The notes under the pieces are model-generated. The model did no database searches and was not told the DNA's origin. It saw only the letters and a program-made list of their open reading frames with translations. Shown piece after piece: positions 13,001 through 21,136 of a DNA stretch of 64,000 bases. Each line of letters starts with the position of its first letter. Position 1 is the first letter of the stretch. Location of the stretch: positions 45,859,501 through 45,923,500 of the forward strand of contig NC_083698.1 in NCBI RefSeq assembly GCF_033118175.1, in the 5' to 3' direction. This stretch comes from Dama dama (Eukaryota > Chordata > Mammalia > Artiodactyla > Cervidae). Position numbers and translations under genes: made by a program.

Positions 13001-16000
13001 TTGTGGCTTTATTGTAGAAAGGAAGCTTCCAGAGAACTTGGAAGAAGCCCATTTGAGAATTGCTGGCACACAGTAGGTGCTCTAGGGTCATGCTGGTCGG
13101 GGAAGGGCATTTGAGTAGATGTTAGCTTGCTGAGGACCAGAAGTCAGCAATAAACTGATGAGCTCTTAAACACAATTTGTGGCTCTACTGTAGAAAGGAA
13201 GCTTCCAAGTGAGAATTTAATTTGAAGAAGCCCATTTGAGACAGTTGGGCATTGAGGCCAATCTTCTAGGCATCCCTGGGCAGGTTTAGGGATAGTCACT
13301 TTACCAATCTAGGCTACTTTTTCAATCATAATTGATACTTCACTTGAGTACCTGTGAGCTTGCCTCTGTCTTAAATAGTCTGTTCTTCCAATTATGCAGC
13401 ATTGCATGGCATGTATTATCTTCATTTTAGAGATGAGTAAACAGGCTACAGGATTACCTGCCCAAGGTTGTATTATTGGTAAGTGGCAGAGATGGGCTTT
13501 GAGCCCAATTAAAATTTTATATTATTACGTTCTCCAGATTTGTTTCTTTTACTGTCTCGGTCAGTCATCAGACATTTTGAGAGCCTAGAATATGCTGGCA
13601 TTGGGGACTTTAAAATCAGTTAAAATAGAAGCTTGCCTTTCTGCTTCCAGTCTAAAGAAAGAAGTGGATGAATGAGTCCATGTGTATGGTGTGTGATGTG
13701 CTGGTTGAGAGGCAGTGTAGTCTGGTAGCAACTTGGTTCTGGAGCTGACTGCCAGGATTCAGGTCCTAGCTTTGTGATAGATTTGCTGTGGAAATTGGGG
13801 TAAGTTAATTTTTGTGTGGGTCTTTGAAAAAAGAAAAAAAGCTGTAAAAGGGTTAAGTGAGTTAACATTTGTGATTTGCTTAACATACACTACAATTTTG
13901 TGGAGTTTTTCTTGAAGAGTAATAGACAATGATGGTGGGAAAGGGGACATTGTAAGCTTGAGGAATGGCATGTAAAAAAAAGCTGTGAAATAAAACCATA
14001 TTTTAGGAACTACAGATCGTGAAGGCAGTGAATGTTCAGTATAGCAAAAAAATTAAACTTGAGATTGATTTTATGTAATATTGTAATGCTATGGTCATAA
14101 TAAAATCTGAATTCTGTGATTGAATATTTCAAACTACAGATTTTATCCATAATGGAAATGGATGGTTGGTTGTACCACTAGATGGTGGTATTTTCAAATT
14201 TCAGTTGTCAGTTAGCTTACCCTATTTTCAAATCCCTTGGTATTTCAAATTGTAATTAAATATTTTCCCTCAGTTAGGGATTTGATACCTGGGATGGGAA
14301 GATTGCCCTGAAGGGAGGGCATGGCAACCCGCTCCAGTATTCTTGCCTGGAGAATCCCATGGACAAAGGAGCCTGGTGGGCTACAGTCCATGGGACCCCT
14401 AAGAATCGAACATGACTGAAGCGACTTAGCACACAAGCACAGTAGAGATTGATAATTTTGTGTCAGGTTCATATACAATGGTTAGGTTTGCTGTTTTTCT
14501 AAATTACATACAAGAGGGGATTAAGGTAGCAAAAATTATTTCTCTGGCATAATACTGATTGCTAAGCATTTATCGGATGATTTTGGAGTCATACTTCAAG
14601 TATTATTTCATGTAATACTTTTTATTTCCTTAATATATTTTATTGAGGTACAGTGATTTATAATGTTTCAGGTACACAACAAAATGATTCAGTTATATAC
14701 TTATTTTTGAGATTATTTTCCATTATAGGTTATTACAAGATATTGACTAGTTCCCTGTGCTATACAGTAAACCTTTGTTGCTTGTTGTAATACCTTTTAA
14801 AACAAATGTGATAAATGGTAAAAGTAATTTTTATTGTGTACAGTGAATGGTGTGGACCTCACTCATGTAGCTTTCCATCTGTGTCTAGAATCATCTATAA
14901 TCTCATATTGTTTTACCTATAGGCAGATACTGTTCCTGTAGCTCATATCAACCTGTTGATGTATTGCCAGAATTTATGTTTTCAGGGGGAGAGAGAGTTG
15001 GGTTTAGAGTAAAAGATTTTCTGCTAAGATTAAAAATGTAAGTGGTAAGTTAAACTTTACACAGTTGGAACGAGAGAGTTTAGGCTGTGGTCCTCATTAT
15101 CTCTAATTTTCAGACAGTGTTTTCAGTAAATCTGATCATTATTCACCTTGAGGTTTGCAAACAATGGTACAGAGTACTGTGGTATTGCTGAGGCAACCTG
15201 GGGCTTTGGAGACGACAAACATGAGGATTTAGAGCTGATAGCTGCAAGGCTGTGGGTGAATGATACTTTACCTTTTTTTAGCCTGTTTCTTCATATAGAG
15301 AGAATAATAATCACCAAGCAAGCTTGGTAAGAAACTAAGAGATAATATGGAAAACTTACTTTGATACCTGTATGAACTGAATATATCAGACGAAATGTAG
15401 CCTTTCTGACAAATGTGGATGTTTTAAGTTTTAGGCTGTGTTATGTGGATCGCCTTTAGGGGAGATTTATGCATGTATGACTGCTTGTACCTAAACAAGT
15501 GATTGGGCTACTGTGCATTTTAAGTTCCTTTAGCTACATTTAACCAGTTCTCCCTGTCCTTAGCCAACATCTTATCTTCTGTAGCAATTAGTCCTTAGGT
15601 CTGGTATATATGCCTGCTACTGTTTAAATTTTTTTAGTTTCAGGCTTCTGTAGGTCAACAAAATAGATTATCAAATTTGTCCAAAAAGTAGGAATAAGTG
15701 AGTTGTATGGGATCTGAAGGAGGTGTTTGCTATGAATAAAGTATGTGGATTATAATAAATTCCTTTGGGGTAGGGAGGGGTGAAGTACTTTTAAAAAAAA
15801 AAAAAACTTTTTGTATTCTCAAGATTAAAAGAACCAATTTTAGTAAATGCACAGATAAACTTTCATCTTATAAGCAACTGTCAAAGGTGAAGTTGTTAAA
15901 GTAGTGTTGGTAGTATTTAAGGTAAAATACACTTTAAGTTTCCAATCAGATCTTAAGGATACTTTTTTTTTAATCCTGTTTTTACAAATCAGATAATTGT

Positions 16001-19000
16001 ACTGAATTAAACTTATTTATTTATAGCTATGATTTCACGCCTATGGATTCTTCTGCCGTTTACGTGCTAAGTAGTATGGCTCGTCAGCGTCGTGCGTCTT
16101 TGTCTTGTGGAGGACCTGGAGGTCAAGACTTTGAAAGATCTGGATTCAGTAAAAACTGTGGCTCACCGGGATCATCACAGCTCTCTTCCAGTTCTTTGTA
16201 TGCTAAAGCTGTCAAAACCCACGGCTCAGGGACTGTGAGTGCCACTTCTCCTAACAAGTGCAAAAGACCAATGAATGCCTTCATGCTTTTTGCCAAAAAA
16301 TACAGAGTTGAATATACTCAGATGTATCCAGGGAAAGATAACAGGTAAAAATAGTGATGATTCTGACTGTGATAATTGAATACTACTTCTATGGAGTTCA
16401 CAGGAACTGGAATAATTAAATCAACTTATTCTTCAGTAGCTTTCATTATTGAATTCTGTTGTACAGGTTGGCTTTAAAGTAAAAGTTAAGACATAATTAG
16501 GTTACCTAAGAGGTAACGGTCTGCCTTCTAAAATAATATTAAATGTCACTTGCCGCAAGTTAGAGGACTTAGTTTTAACAGCTGTTCCACTTTTATAGGA
16601 AAGACTAACACCTTTTGTCAGACCTCAAGGAGGTACTTTACAACTGTGTCATACCATGGAGTGTGCAGGCGTCGGCAGTTTCTAATGACTGCCAGATTTG
16701 CCAAAAGACTAAACGCAGAGGGATCCTCAGTAGAGCTCAGGAATAGAAGTTAATGCTGGTCCTTCCTCCTGTTCCCTTGTACCCTTACCTCATCTTGGAA
16801 TCCTCTACTAGTCACTTCCTCAAACCAAGGTCTCCACAAATTATGTTTCCCATTCTTCCTAGTTCCCTTACCCATATTAATATGACAAAAGTCAAATGAT
16901 TATGCACATAGGATAATTCAGCTTTGAATCAGGTTTGAATGACTCATCTCTTTTTATATACATGTATTTGAGATGCTACTGACATATTACATACTAAGTT
17001 TCAGGTGTATAGCATAATGCTTTGCTATTTGCATATAATAAAATGATAGCAACAATGTCTAATATACATCACCATGATTAGGAATTTTTTTTCTTGTGAT
17101 GAGAACTTTTAAGATCAGCTTTCTTAGCAGTTTTCAAATACACCACAGTATTTATTACTCACTGTGCTCACCCTTCTGTACATTATAGCCCGTCACTTAT
17201 TTTATATCTGGAAGTTTGTACCTGTTGAGCAGCTTCACCCATTTTGCCCATCCCAAATACTTTTATTTTTATTAAAAAGAGAAGCTTCTTCTACCAAATA
17301 TATCTGTGACTTGGGAATTGATACATATGTGAATACTTTGTAATCAAGTAGTACATGTATCAACCATTATATGGTACCTTTAACCCAGAGACTAAAAATT
17401 GGTTTTTATTTTAATCAAAGATACAGTGTTTAATTCCATCAACTTATTAAAAAATCCATACATTTATAACATTTTAAATGTCAAGGAGTAGAGCATCTGT
17501 GGTGACTGTTTTTCTAAAGCTTAGAGGCCAGTTTTCTAGCCTCCATATCAGCCATTGTGAAATCTTTTGTATGCACTACACACAGTCATTGCAGACTTCT
17601 TTTTCATGTGAATGTCATGAAATTGAGAGTTAACTAAGGGTTAAGCTCTTCACAGAAGGAAAATAGTTAACGTCTGCTTGTCCTGGATGAGACTATTATA
17701 GTAGGTTTGGGAGCAGATTAGTAAGTGAAAGTGTTCGTCGCTCAGTTGTGCCCCACTCTTCGCGACCCCATTTACAAGGCTTCTCTGTCCATGAGATTCT
17801 CCGGGCAGGAATCCTGGCGTGGGTTGCCGTTCCCTTCTCCAGGAGCTCTTCCCCACCCAGAGACTGGACCCGGGTCTCCTGCACTGCAGGCAGATCCTTT
17901 ACCATCTGAGCCACCAGGGAAGCCCTTCGATGAGTAAATAGGAAACAGCTTCAGATTTCAATCCTGATGTCTTACCAGTTTGATTTTTTCCTCCTTGAAT
18001 TTATCCATTTAAAAGTACAAATGATGCCTAAGGTTTATTTGGTGGTATCTTTAGGAGATAAGCAGTAAGTGCATAGTTAATGCCATTCTATTTTCACTAT
18101 GGTTGCAGGAAAGGAAAAAGACTACTTGAGGGGTTAGGGCACAAAGAAAAGAAGAGCTTTTAATAGAAGGTGACTACTTTATGCTGCTGATACTGAACAC
18201 TGCCTTAATACCTCAAACATTTTTGAAAAACTGATGTACCCAATGATGATTTAAACTGTTTCTTTGAAATACTTTTTTTCTTCCTTCAAATCAAGCTGTA
18301 TAAAATACCCAATTTTTAGCCATTTTAGATGTTCTCTGACAATTGGAAATATTGTTCCTACTCCAGGAGGCTTTAACTGCCAAGATTATGATGAATGGAC
18401 CATATTACTTAGGATTTTACTGGAAATGACTACTATAGTCTTGACCTTTCCTATTCTCTGTGTTGGACAAGATTTTTGTTTTTCAACTTTGTATTTCTTC
18501 TTGAAGTAGGAGCACTTGACATGAGTTTTCTGAAAAATTCTTGCCTTCAACATGTGTAAATGTTTATTTTATAGAGCCATAAGTGTGATCCTTGGTGACA
18601 GGTGGAAGAAAATGAAGAATGAAGAGAGGAGGATGTATACATTAGAAGCAAAGGCTTTGGCTGAAGAACAAAAACGTTTAAACCCTGACTGTTGGAAAAG
18701 GAAAAGAACCAATTCAGTATGTTTCAACAAGTAGTTCCTTAAAGTGATCCTGACTTACCTATAAAACTGTACTATCATATTGGAGCATTTGTTAGAACCT
18801 TTAAAAGGGTGTTAAAGCTGTTTCTCAGCCTTTATATCTTTCAGAGCCTAATAATGTTTGCCCATCACCATGTAAGGCAGGCTGCCTTTCATCATTAGTG
18901 CCATTCAGTTTTAGCATGGAAAGTAGAAATGTTTGCTGGAGATGCCGAAGTGGAAAGATTTGGAATGTATTTCTAGTTGGGTTGAAAGATAAGGATTATT

Positions 19001-19814
19001 AATTCATTAATATCACGGCAGAAAAATTTTCTAATTTGGGGTGGTATGTCTCAACAGCTTTTCTTAGTTGGTGATGGGTAAGGACGGTGGAGGTAGAGAT
19101 AAGTTAACCAACTTTCATAGGGACTTCTGACATTTGCCCAGAATTTCTAGGTTAAAAAATCTCAGGATGGAGAAGAAACCGAAAATTGGGAAGGCTGGTA
19201 AACAAGTTTGCACCATAATAATGCTTTATTGGACAGACTTGATTCTTAGAACTTCTCCATTACTAGACTGGCATTTCTTAAGTTGTGTTTTTGATTAATT
19301 ACAAGAAAACTTCACATGATAGAATGAGCTTAATTTGAAATTTCACTTAAAAACAAAGGGACAACAGTATTTTGCAGCAGGAGTGCTGGCCAAGGATGTT
19401 CTAATTCATCCCGTGTATTTGTCTATTTCTGTTATAGTAACACGTAGTTCACATCCACTTAAGAATTCTTTTTAAAAAGTAGTCAGATTCCAATATAAGA
19501 ACATGACTGGACTGGGTTTTTTAAGTTATTACCTTAGGATTCCATGTGGTAGAACTTGCCTGGATCCCTTTTCATTTCTGCTCATCCTAGTCCATCTCTT
19601 GCATCTCATTTTCATAAATTTTCTGGTTGCTTGGACCACTGGGTATTAGCAAACTTTAAAAAATCTACCACTTTTGAGAAAGCAATCTTTTTTAATAGTA
19701 TGGTTATTAATATGTTATCCATCTTAGCTTTCATTTGTAAAATTAATTATGTATTGATTTGTAAACATTCACTGAGTTTTAATTTTATCTCCACAGGGCT
19801 CACAACAACATTAA
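911..19814 (+). CDS. HBP1: HBP1, HMG-box transcription factor 1 (whole coding span, 10 exons)
   Basis: Joined exons 911-1079, 3147-3375, 6125-6260, 6603-6714, 6803-6915, 9028-9184, 9850-9994, 16027-16344, 18575-18716 and 19797-19814 give 1,539 nt (512 residues plus TAA). Every junction has GT-AG ends and compatible phase. The protein starts MVWEVKTNEMPN and ends NSGSQQH, as in vertebrate HBP1. Visible elements: an LxCxE motif (LQCNE, residues 35-39), an IxCxE motif (IPCCE, 321-325), an AXH domain (about 206-343) and an HMG box (about 431-500). Family knowledge: HBP1 is a nuclear sequence-specific repressor that binds RB/p130, recruits mSin3 through AXH, restrains cyclin D1 and N-MYC, and inhibits TCF/Wnt signalling. 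From memory the human protein is 514 residues, and the two missing residues fall in exon 4. The promoter and 5' noncoding exon are not in the window. Confidence 0.97.
1080..3146 (+). other. HBP1 intron between coding exons 1 and 2
   Basis: A 2.07-kb AT-rich unique-looking intron. I see no repeats with confidence and no additional exon. Confidence 0.6.
3147..3375 (+). CDS. HBP1: HBP1 second coding exon (residues 57-133)
   Basis: The acceptor TTGCAG ends at 3146 and the donor GTGGGA begins at 3376. The 229-nt exon encodes DDLPELQAVQSDP through LMQCSFYN plus two bases of Arg133. It is an acidic, Ser/Thr/Gln-rich, probably disordered segment of the N-terminal regulatory region, containing YRENEVDWLTELANIATSP, which is strongly conserved in HBP1 orthologues. 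No enzyme-like motif is present. Confidence 0.96.
3376..6124 (+). other. HBP1 intron between coding exons 2 and 3
   Basis: A 2.75-kb AT-rich intron with a short A-run near 3842-3854. No repeat family or extra exon is recognised. Short ORFs at 5194-5655 are shadows without splice or homology support. Confidence 0.6.
6125..6260 (+). CDS. HBP1: HBP1 third coding exon (residues 133-178)
   Basis: The acceptor TTTTAG ends at 6124 and donor GTAAGT starts at 6261. The 136-nt exon completes Arg133 and ends on a whole codon (Arg178). It encodes a Ser/Pro/His-rich linker (SSPVHIIATSKSLHSYARPPP, then PAFPHHWKEQTPVRHER). Against the human protein as I remember it, this exon lacks one Ser and one His, which accounts for 512 versus 514 residues. 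Confidence 0.95.
6261..6602 (+). other. HBP1 intron between coding exons 3 and 4
   Basis: A 342-bp intron, AT-rich. Nothing else is seen in it. Confidence 0.7.
6603..6714 (+). CDS. HBP1: HBP1 fourth coding exon (residues 179-216, start of AXH domain)
   Basis: The acceptor TTCCACAG ends at 6602 and donor GTTAAA begins at 6715. The exon encodes ANSESESGIFCMSSLSDDDD followed by LGWCNSWPSTAWHCFLK. The second part begins the AXH (ataxin-1/HBP1) domain. The non-consensus donor (AAAG|GTTAAA) is weak, but reading frame and protein match on both sides fix it. Confidence 0.95.
6803..6915 (+). CDS. HBP1: HBP1 fifth coding exon (residues 216-253, AXH domain)
   Basis: It lies only 88 nt after the previous exon, with acceptor CTTTAG ending at 6802 and donor GTTGAT starting at 6916. 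It encodes TRLCFHKGSNKEWQNVEDFA, then RTEGCDNEDDLQMGTHK, and ends on a complete codon. It continues the AXH fold. Reading through the donor gives VDLKFFKLFQ and a stop at about 7011, so retention of intron 6 would truncate the protein inside AXH. Confidence 0.95.
6916..9027 (+). other. HBP1 intron between coding exons 5 and 6
   Basis: A 2.1-kb intron. It holds a probable MIR relic (about 7838-8000) and a MIR/L2-like 3' end near 8325-8385 (TCAATAAATACTGGTTGAA). The remainder is unclassified. Confidence 0.6.
7838..8000 (+). repeat. MIR SINE relic
   Basis: The order of conserved MIR words is readable (CTTGGAGTCAGGAGAGCTGTG, then GTGACTGGCCTTGGGCAGTT, then a TTGTAAGAAGGAATTGG-like segment) in diverged form. 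No target-site duplication is visible, as expected for this old family. Confidence 0.55.
9028..9184 (+). CDS. HBP1: HBP1 sixth coding exon (residues 254-306, AXH core)
   Basis: The acceptor TTTCCAG ends at 9027 and donor GTAGGG begins at 9185. It encodes GYGSDGLKLLSHEESVSFGE, then SVLKLTFDPGTVEDGLLTVE and CKLDHPFYVKNK plus one base of Gly306. This is the middle of AXH, the region of the family known for protein interaction with mSin3 and for RNA/DNA binding. Identity to HBP1 is very high with no disruption. Confidence 0.96.
9185..9849 (+). other. HBP1 intron between coding exons 6 and 7
   Basis: A 665-bp AT-rich intron. Nothing recognisable is seen. Confidence 0.6.
9850..9994 (+). CDS. HBP1: HBP1 seventh coding exon (residues 306-354, end of AXH)
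   Basis: The acceptor ACTTTAG ends at 9849 and donor GTAATA begins at 9995. It encodes WSSFYPSLTVVQHGIPCCEI then HIGDVCLPPGHPDAINFDD and SGVFDTFK. IPCCE at residues 321-325 is the IxCxE motif described for HBP1 as a second pocket-protein contact. The AXH domain ends near the end of this exon. Confidence 0.96.
10120..10316 (+). mobile_element. Tigger-type nonautonomous DNA transposon (MITE)
   Basis: Terminal inverted repeats are visible: the left end CAGTCAACCCTTGAACAGCA pairs with the right end TTGTTCAAGGGTCAACTG. The element is flanked by TA on both sides (10118-10119 and 10317-10318), the signature of Tc1/mariner-Tigger insertion. At 197 bp it carries no transposase. The Tigger2-like label is from memory of the termini. 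Confidence 0.8.
10385..10645 (+). mobile_element. Old L1 LINE 3' end, + strand
   Basis: Diverged L1 ORF2 tail and 3' UTR words are present in order: GCAACATGGATGGAC, AAGTGAAGTAAGTGAAAGA, CATATGATATCACTTATATG, TAGATAAACAACAAGGTCCT. It is degenerate, with no open reading frame. Confidence 0.75.
11683..11824 (-). mobile_element. Bov-tA/Bov-A SINE, - strand
   Basis: The + strand reads the reverse of the bovid SINE body: CATTCGTGTCCGACTCTTTT, CTCTGTCCATGGATTTCCCA, then TGGGTTGCCATTTCCTTCTC. Strongly diagnostic of ruminant genomes. Borders are approximate. Confidence 0.85.
11905..12105 (+). mobile_element. Bov-tA SINE, + strand
   Basis: A tRNA-like head (ACTCAGATGGTAAAGAATGT ... GCAATGCAGGAGACCC) is followed by the Bov-A body (GAGAAGGAAATGGCAATCCA ... 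GGGGTCACAAAGAGTTGGAC). Borders are approximate. Confidence 0.85.
12882..13241 (+). repeat. Two-copy tandem duplication, about 180 bp unit
   Basis: Copy 1 (12882-13058) and copy 2 (13059-13241) share CAGTAGGTGCT..GGGTCATGCT, GGGGAAGGGCATTT..GT, GATGTTAGCTTGC, AAGTCAGCAATAAACTGATG and AGAAAGGAAGCTTCC. They differ by scattered substitutions and small indels, including about 7 extra bases in copy 2 after GCTTCC. It looks like an old local duplication, and the family of the unit is unknown to me (partly MIR-like). Confidence 0.85.
13385..13505 (+). repeat. MIR SINE relic
   Basis: Diverged MIR core and tail: TATTATCTTCATTTTAGAGATGAG.., then TGCCCAAGGTTGTATTATTGG, then GTAAGTGGCAGAGATGGGCT. No TSD. 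Confidence 0.6.
13706..13840 (+). repeat. MIR SINE relic
   Basis: Diverged MIR 5' half: GAGGCAGTGTAGTCTGGTAG, TGACTGCCAGGATTCAGGTC, CTAGCTTTGTGATAG. Borders are approximate. Confidence 0.5.
14278..14440 (+). mobile_element. Bov-tA/Bov-A SINE fragment, + strand
   Basis: The Bov-A body is clear: CATGGCAACCCGCTCCAGTA, TTCTTGCCTGGAGAATCCCA, AGCCTGGTGGGCTACAGTCC. The tRNA head is truncated or diverged. Confidence 0.82.
14620..14790 (-). mobile_element. Old L1 3' end, - strand
   Basis: The reverse of an L1 3' UTR is readable on + as CAGGTACACAACAAAATGAT, TTTTCCATTATAGGTTATTA and TTCCCTGTGCTATACAGTAA. Degenerate and noncoding. Confidence 0.7.
15205..15325 (+). repeat. Possible MIR relic
   Basis: CTGTGGGTGAATGATACTTT, GCCTGTTTCTTCATATAGAG and AGAATAATAATCACC resemble the MIR 3' half in order. 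Weak match. The overlapping 60-codon ORF is not a gene. Confidence 0.4.
16027..16344 (+). CDS. HBP1: HBP1 eighth coding exon (residues 354-460, linker and N-terminal half of HMG box)
   Basis: This is the largest coding exon (318 nt). The acceptor TTATAG ends at 16026 and donor GTAAAA begins at 16345. It encodes YDFTPMDSSAVYVLSSMARQ, a Ser/Gly-rich linker, then the first half of the HMG box beginning KCKRPMNAFMLFAKKYRVEY (about residue 431) and ending PGKDN plus two bases of Arg460. RPMNAFMLF is the classic HMG-box helix 1 signature, with the DNA-contacting Asn and the intercalating hydrophobic residue. Confidence 0.97.
16955..17260 (-). mobile_element. Old L1 3' UTR, - strand
   Basis: Words in order on + match a reversed old L1 3' UTR: AAGTTTCAGGTGTATAGCAT, TTTTTTCTTGTGATGAGAAC, CTTTTAAGATCAGCTTTCTT, CTGGAAGTTTGTACCTGTTG, TTCACCCATTTTGCCC. 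Highly diverged. Confidence 0.7.
17722..17925 (-). mobile_element. Bov-tA SINE, - strand
   Basis: The + strand shows the reversed Bov-A body (CGCTCAGTTGTGCCCCACTC ... TCTGTCCATGAGATTCTCCG) and the reversed tRNA-like head ending CACCAGGGAAGCCC. Nearly full length. Confidence 0.87.
18575..18716 (+). CDS. HBP1: HBP1 ninth coding exon (residues 460-507, C-terminal half of HMG box)
   Basis: The acceptor TTTTATAG ends at 18574 and the donor GTATGT begins at 18717. It encodes AISVILGDRWKKMKNEERRM, then YTLEAKALAEEQKRLNPDCW and KRKRTNS. ISVILGDRWKKM and the following basic helix complete the HMG box, and KRKR may be a nuclear localisation patch. Reading through the donor gives VCFNK and a stop at 18732-18734, a plausible intron-retention C-terminus. 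Confidence 0.96.
18717..19796 (+). other. HBP1 last intron
   Basis: A 1.08-kb AT-rich intron. Nothing repeat-like is recognised. It begins with an in-frame VCFNK-stop extension of the HMG-box exon. Confidence 0.65.
19797..19814 (+). CDS. HBP1: HBP1 last coding exon segment (five codons and stop)
   Basis: The acceptor TCTCCACAG ends at 19796. The exon opens GGC TCA CAA CAA CAT TAA, giving the canonical HBP1 C-terminus GSQQH. Only 18 coding nucleotides are present and the rest of the exon is 3' UTR. A six-codon terminal segment is too short for ORF finding and is recognised by phase, acceptor strength and family C-terminus. Confidence 0.93.
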   Translation, partial: GSQQH

Positions 19815-19989
19815 ACAGGATGCTTATGTTCTTAAGTCTGTATTTGCTTAAACATTGACTGTTGATGGAAAGATTTAAGAAGATGAAGATCTCACCATTT
19901 GTCCTGAATCCGTGTGACCATAAGATACCGATAGCATTGAGTCTTGAAATGATTTAATAATATGAGTGAGGATTTGCTTTCTCCATTAG

Positions 19990-19997
19990 AGCATTAA
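19990..19997 (+). promoter_or_regulatory. miR-155 8-mer seed match in HBP1 3' UTR
   Basis: AGCATTAA is a perfect 8-mer for miR-155-5p. HBP1 has been described as a miR-155 target in macrophages. Only the seed match is seen here. Confidence 0.5.
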
Positions 19998-20098
19998 GTA
20001 AGCTAAAACTATCAACATTGTAAACCAAATTGCCTTATTTTTCTTCCAAACTTCATATATGTCTATCAGGTAATATAGGCTTGAAAATTGATATCCTG

Positions 20099-20106
20099 TG
20101 GTGCTA
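20099..20106 (+). promoter_or_regulatory. miR-29 8-mer seed match (site 1) in HBP1 3' UTR
   Basis: TGGTGCTA is a perfect 8-mer match to the miR-29 family seed. HBP1 is reported as a miR-29 target in other mammals. Function here is inferred from sequence alone. Confidence 0.6.
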
Positions 20107-20508
20107 AAGTACAGTAGAAAAGAGAGGAGAAGTGTATACATGTTTTATTTTAAATTGTACAAAAGGGGAATTTAAAAATATGTAACTGCTGTTTATACAT
20201 TGGCTCCTTACTGCTTATTAATCTGTATTGTACACATAATGGGTTGAAGCAGAAGCCGGGAGTTGGCCTTCCTTGAGCAACCGCCACATGGCTCCGCATC
20301 TGTGCCAAACATGGGGGCTCCTAGTCTGGCCAGTGCCAAGAGGTTGCCAGGACACAGGGCCGGCAGATGGTGTCAGTGCCAGCCTAAGAGCCACCTGCCG
20401 CGGCTCCTGGAGCATGCCGAGTTGGACACACCCACCCTTTACTTCAGTGGAGACCTAGCCCAGGCCAAGGTAAAGTTAGTTAATAGCATTGGGATATAGT
20501 CACTGTAA

Positions 20509-20516
20509 TGGTGCTA
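20509..20516 (+). promoter_or_regulatory. miR-29 8-mer seed match (site 2) in HBP1 3' UTR
   Basis: A second exact TGGTGCTA lies 410 nt downstream of site 1, in an AT-rich context (GTAATGGTGCTATTAAC) favourable for access. Two 8-mers in a 1-kb UTR are unlikely to be chance. Confidence 0.62.
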
Positions 20517-20643
20517 TTAACAGTTGACACCATTGTATTTTTAATTTTGTGTCCTATATCTCCTCAGCCACGTATCTTAATATCGTTATTTGTCATCGTA
20601 TCTATGGTGGGGGCGGACTTTGCACTTAAGCAGTGCAACACTT

Positions 20644-20651
20644 GCACTTTA
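20644..20651 (+). promoter_or_regulatory. miR-17/20/106/93 8-mer seed match in HBP1 3' UTR
   Basis: GCACTTTA is a perfect 8-mer for the miR-17 seed family. HBP1 repression by miR-17 family members is reported in cancer literature. This site is 135 nt downstream of the second miR-29 site. Confidence 0.6.
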
Positions 20652-20855
20652 CTTTCCTCCAACTGTCTACAATGAGAGCAAACACATTGGCAATAGAGCT
20701 GCTTTTGCTCTGAGCTACAATCATGGCTTTTCATGTTACTTACCAAGTGGTGTTTCTGGTTAGGAATCACAGCTATAAAATTGATTTCAGTTCATTACAC
20801 TTCTTCATGATGTTGCCCCTAAATTTTGCACACTATATTCTTGTATATTATTTCA

Positions 20856-20861
20856 AATAAA
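20856..20861 (+). terminator. HBP1: HBP1 polyadenylation signal AATAAA
   Basis: Canonical AATAAA lies 1.04 kb after the HBP1 stop and is followed by an A-run and a T/G-rich stretch (TTGTTTAT, then TTCTGGTTTATCC) that could act as the downstream element. It is the only exact AATAAA I see on the + strand between the stop codon and the COG5 terminus. Confidence 0.8.
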
Positions 20862-20880
20862 ATGAAAAAAAATTGTTTAT

Positions 20881-21114
20881 CCCTGACTTCTGGTTTATCC
20901 TGACTGAACTTTATGAATGAGTCATCAGAATAATAGATTGAGGAAATGGAAAATATTTTACAAGTGGCTTGTGGGATTTTAAACTTTAAAATGTTAATGA
21001 CAAGGCAAGGGCAATAGAAAGAAGGACCCAGATTACTGTTTATAAGACTCCTTTCAGAGTAAAAGTTAATTTTTAACTTGGCATCTCTGTTATAAAGAAC
21101 AGCCCCCAAAGTCT
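20881..21114. other. HBP1-COG5 convergent intergenic gap
   Basis: About 235 bp separates the inferred HBP1 and COG5 cleavage sites. The sequence is AT-rich with no recognisable repeat. Any use of a distal poly(A) site by either gene would give antisense-overlapping transcripts. Confidence 0.6.
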
Positions 21115-21136
21115 GCTCTTAGAGCAGGTGTGTCAC

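Larger units (their letters stand above)
9995..16026 (+). other. HBP1 intron between coding exons 7 and 8
   Basis: A 6-kb intron that is a repeat landing zone: a Tigger-type MITE (10120-10316), an old L1 3' end (10385-10645), Bov-tA/Bov-A SINEs (11683-11824 minus, 11905-12105 plus, 14278-14440 plus), MIR relics, a reverse L1 3' end (14620-14790) and a 177/183-bp tandem duplication (12882-13241). No extra exon is supported. Confidence 0.7.
16345..18574 (+). other. HBP1 intron between coding exons 8 and 9 (splits the HMG box)
   Basis: A 2.2-kb intron interrupting the HMG box. It contains an old L1 3' region in reverse (about 16955-17260) and a Bov-tA SINE in reverse (17722-17925). No extra exon is supported. 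Confidence 0.65.
19815..20880 (+). other. HBP1: HBP1 3' UTR
   Basis: About 1.07 kb of AT-rich untranslated sequence runs from the stop codon to just past the only canonical AATAAA (20856-20861). It carries perfect 8-mer seed matches for miR-29 (two), miR-17/20/106 (one) and miR-155 (one), listed separately. No repeats were recognised within it, consistent with constraint. The end is inferred from the poly(A) signal and is accurate to roughly 20 nt. Confidence 0.8.
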
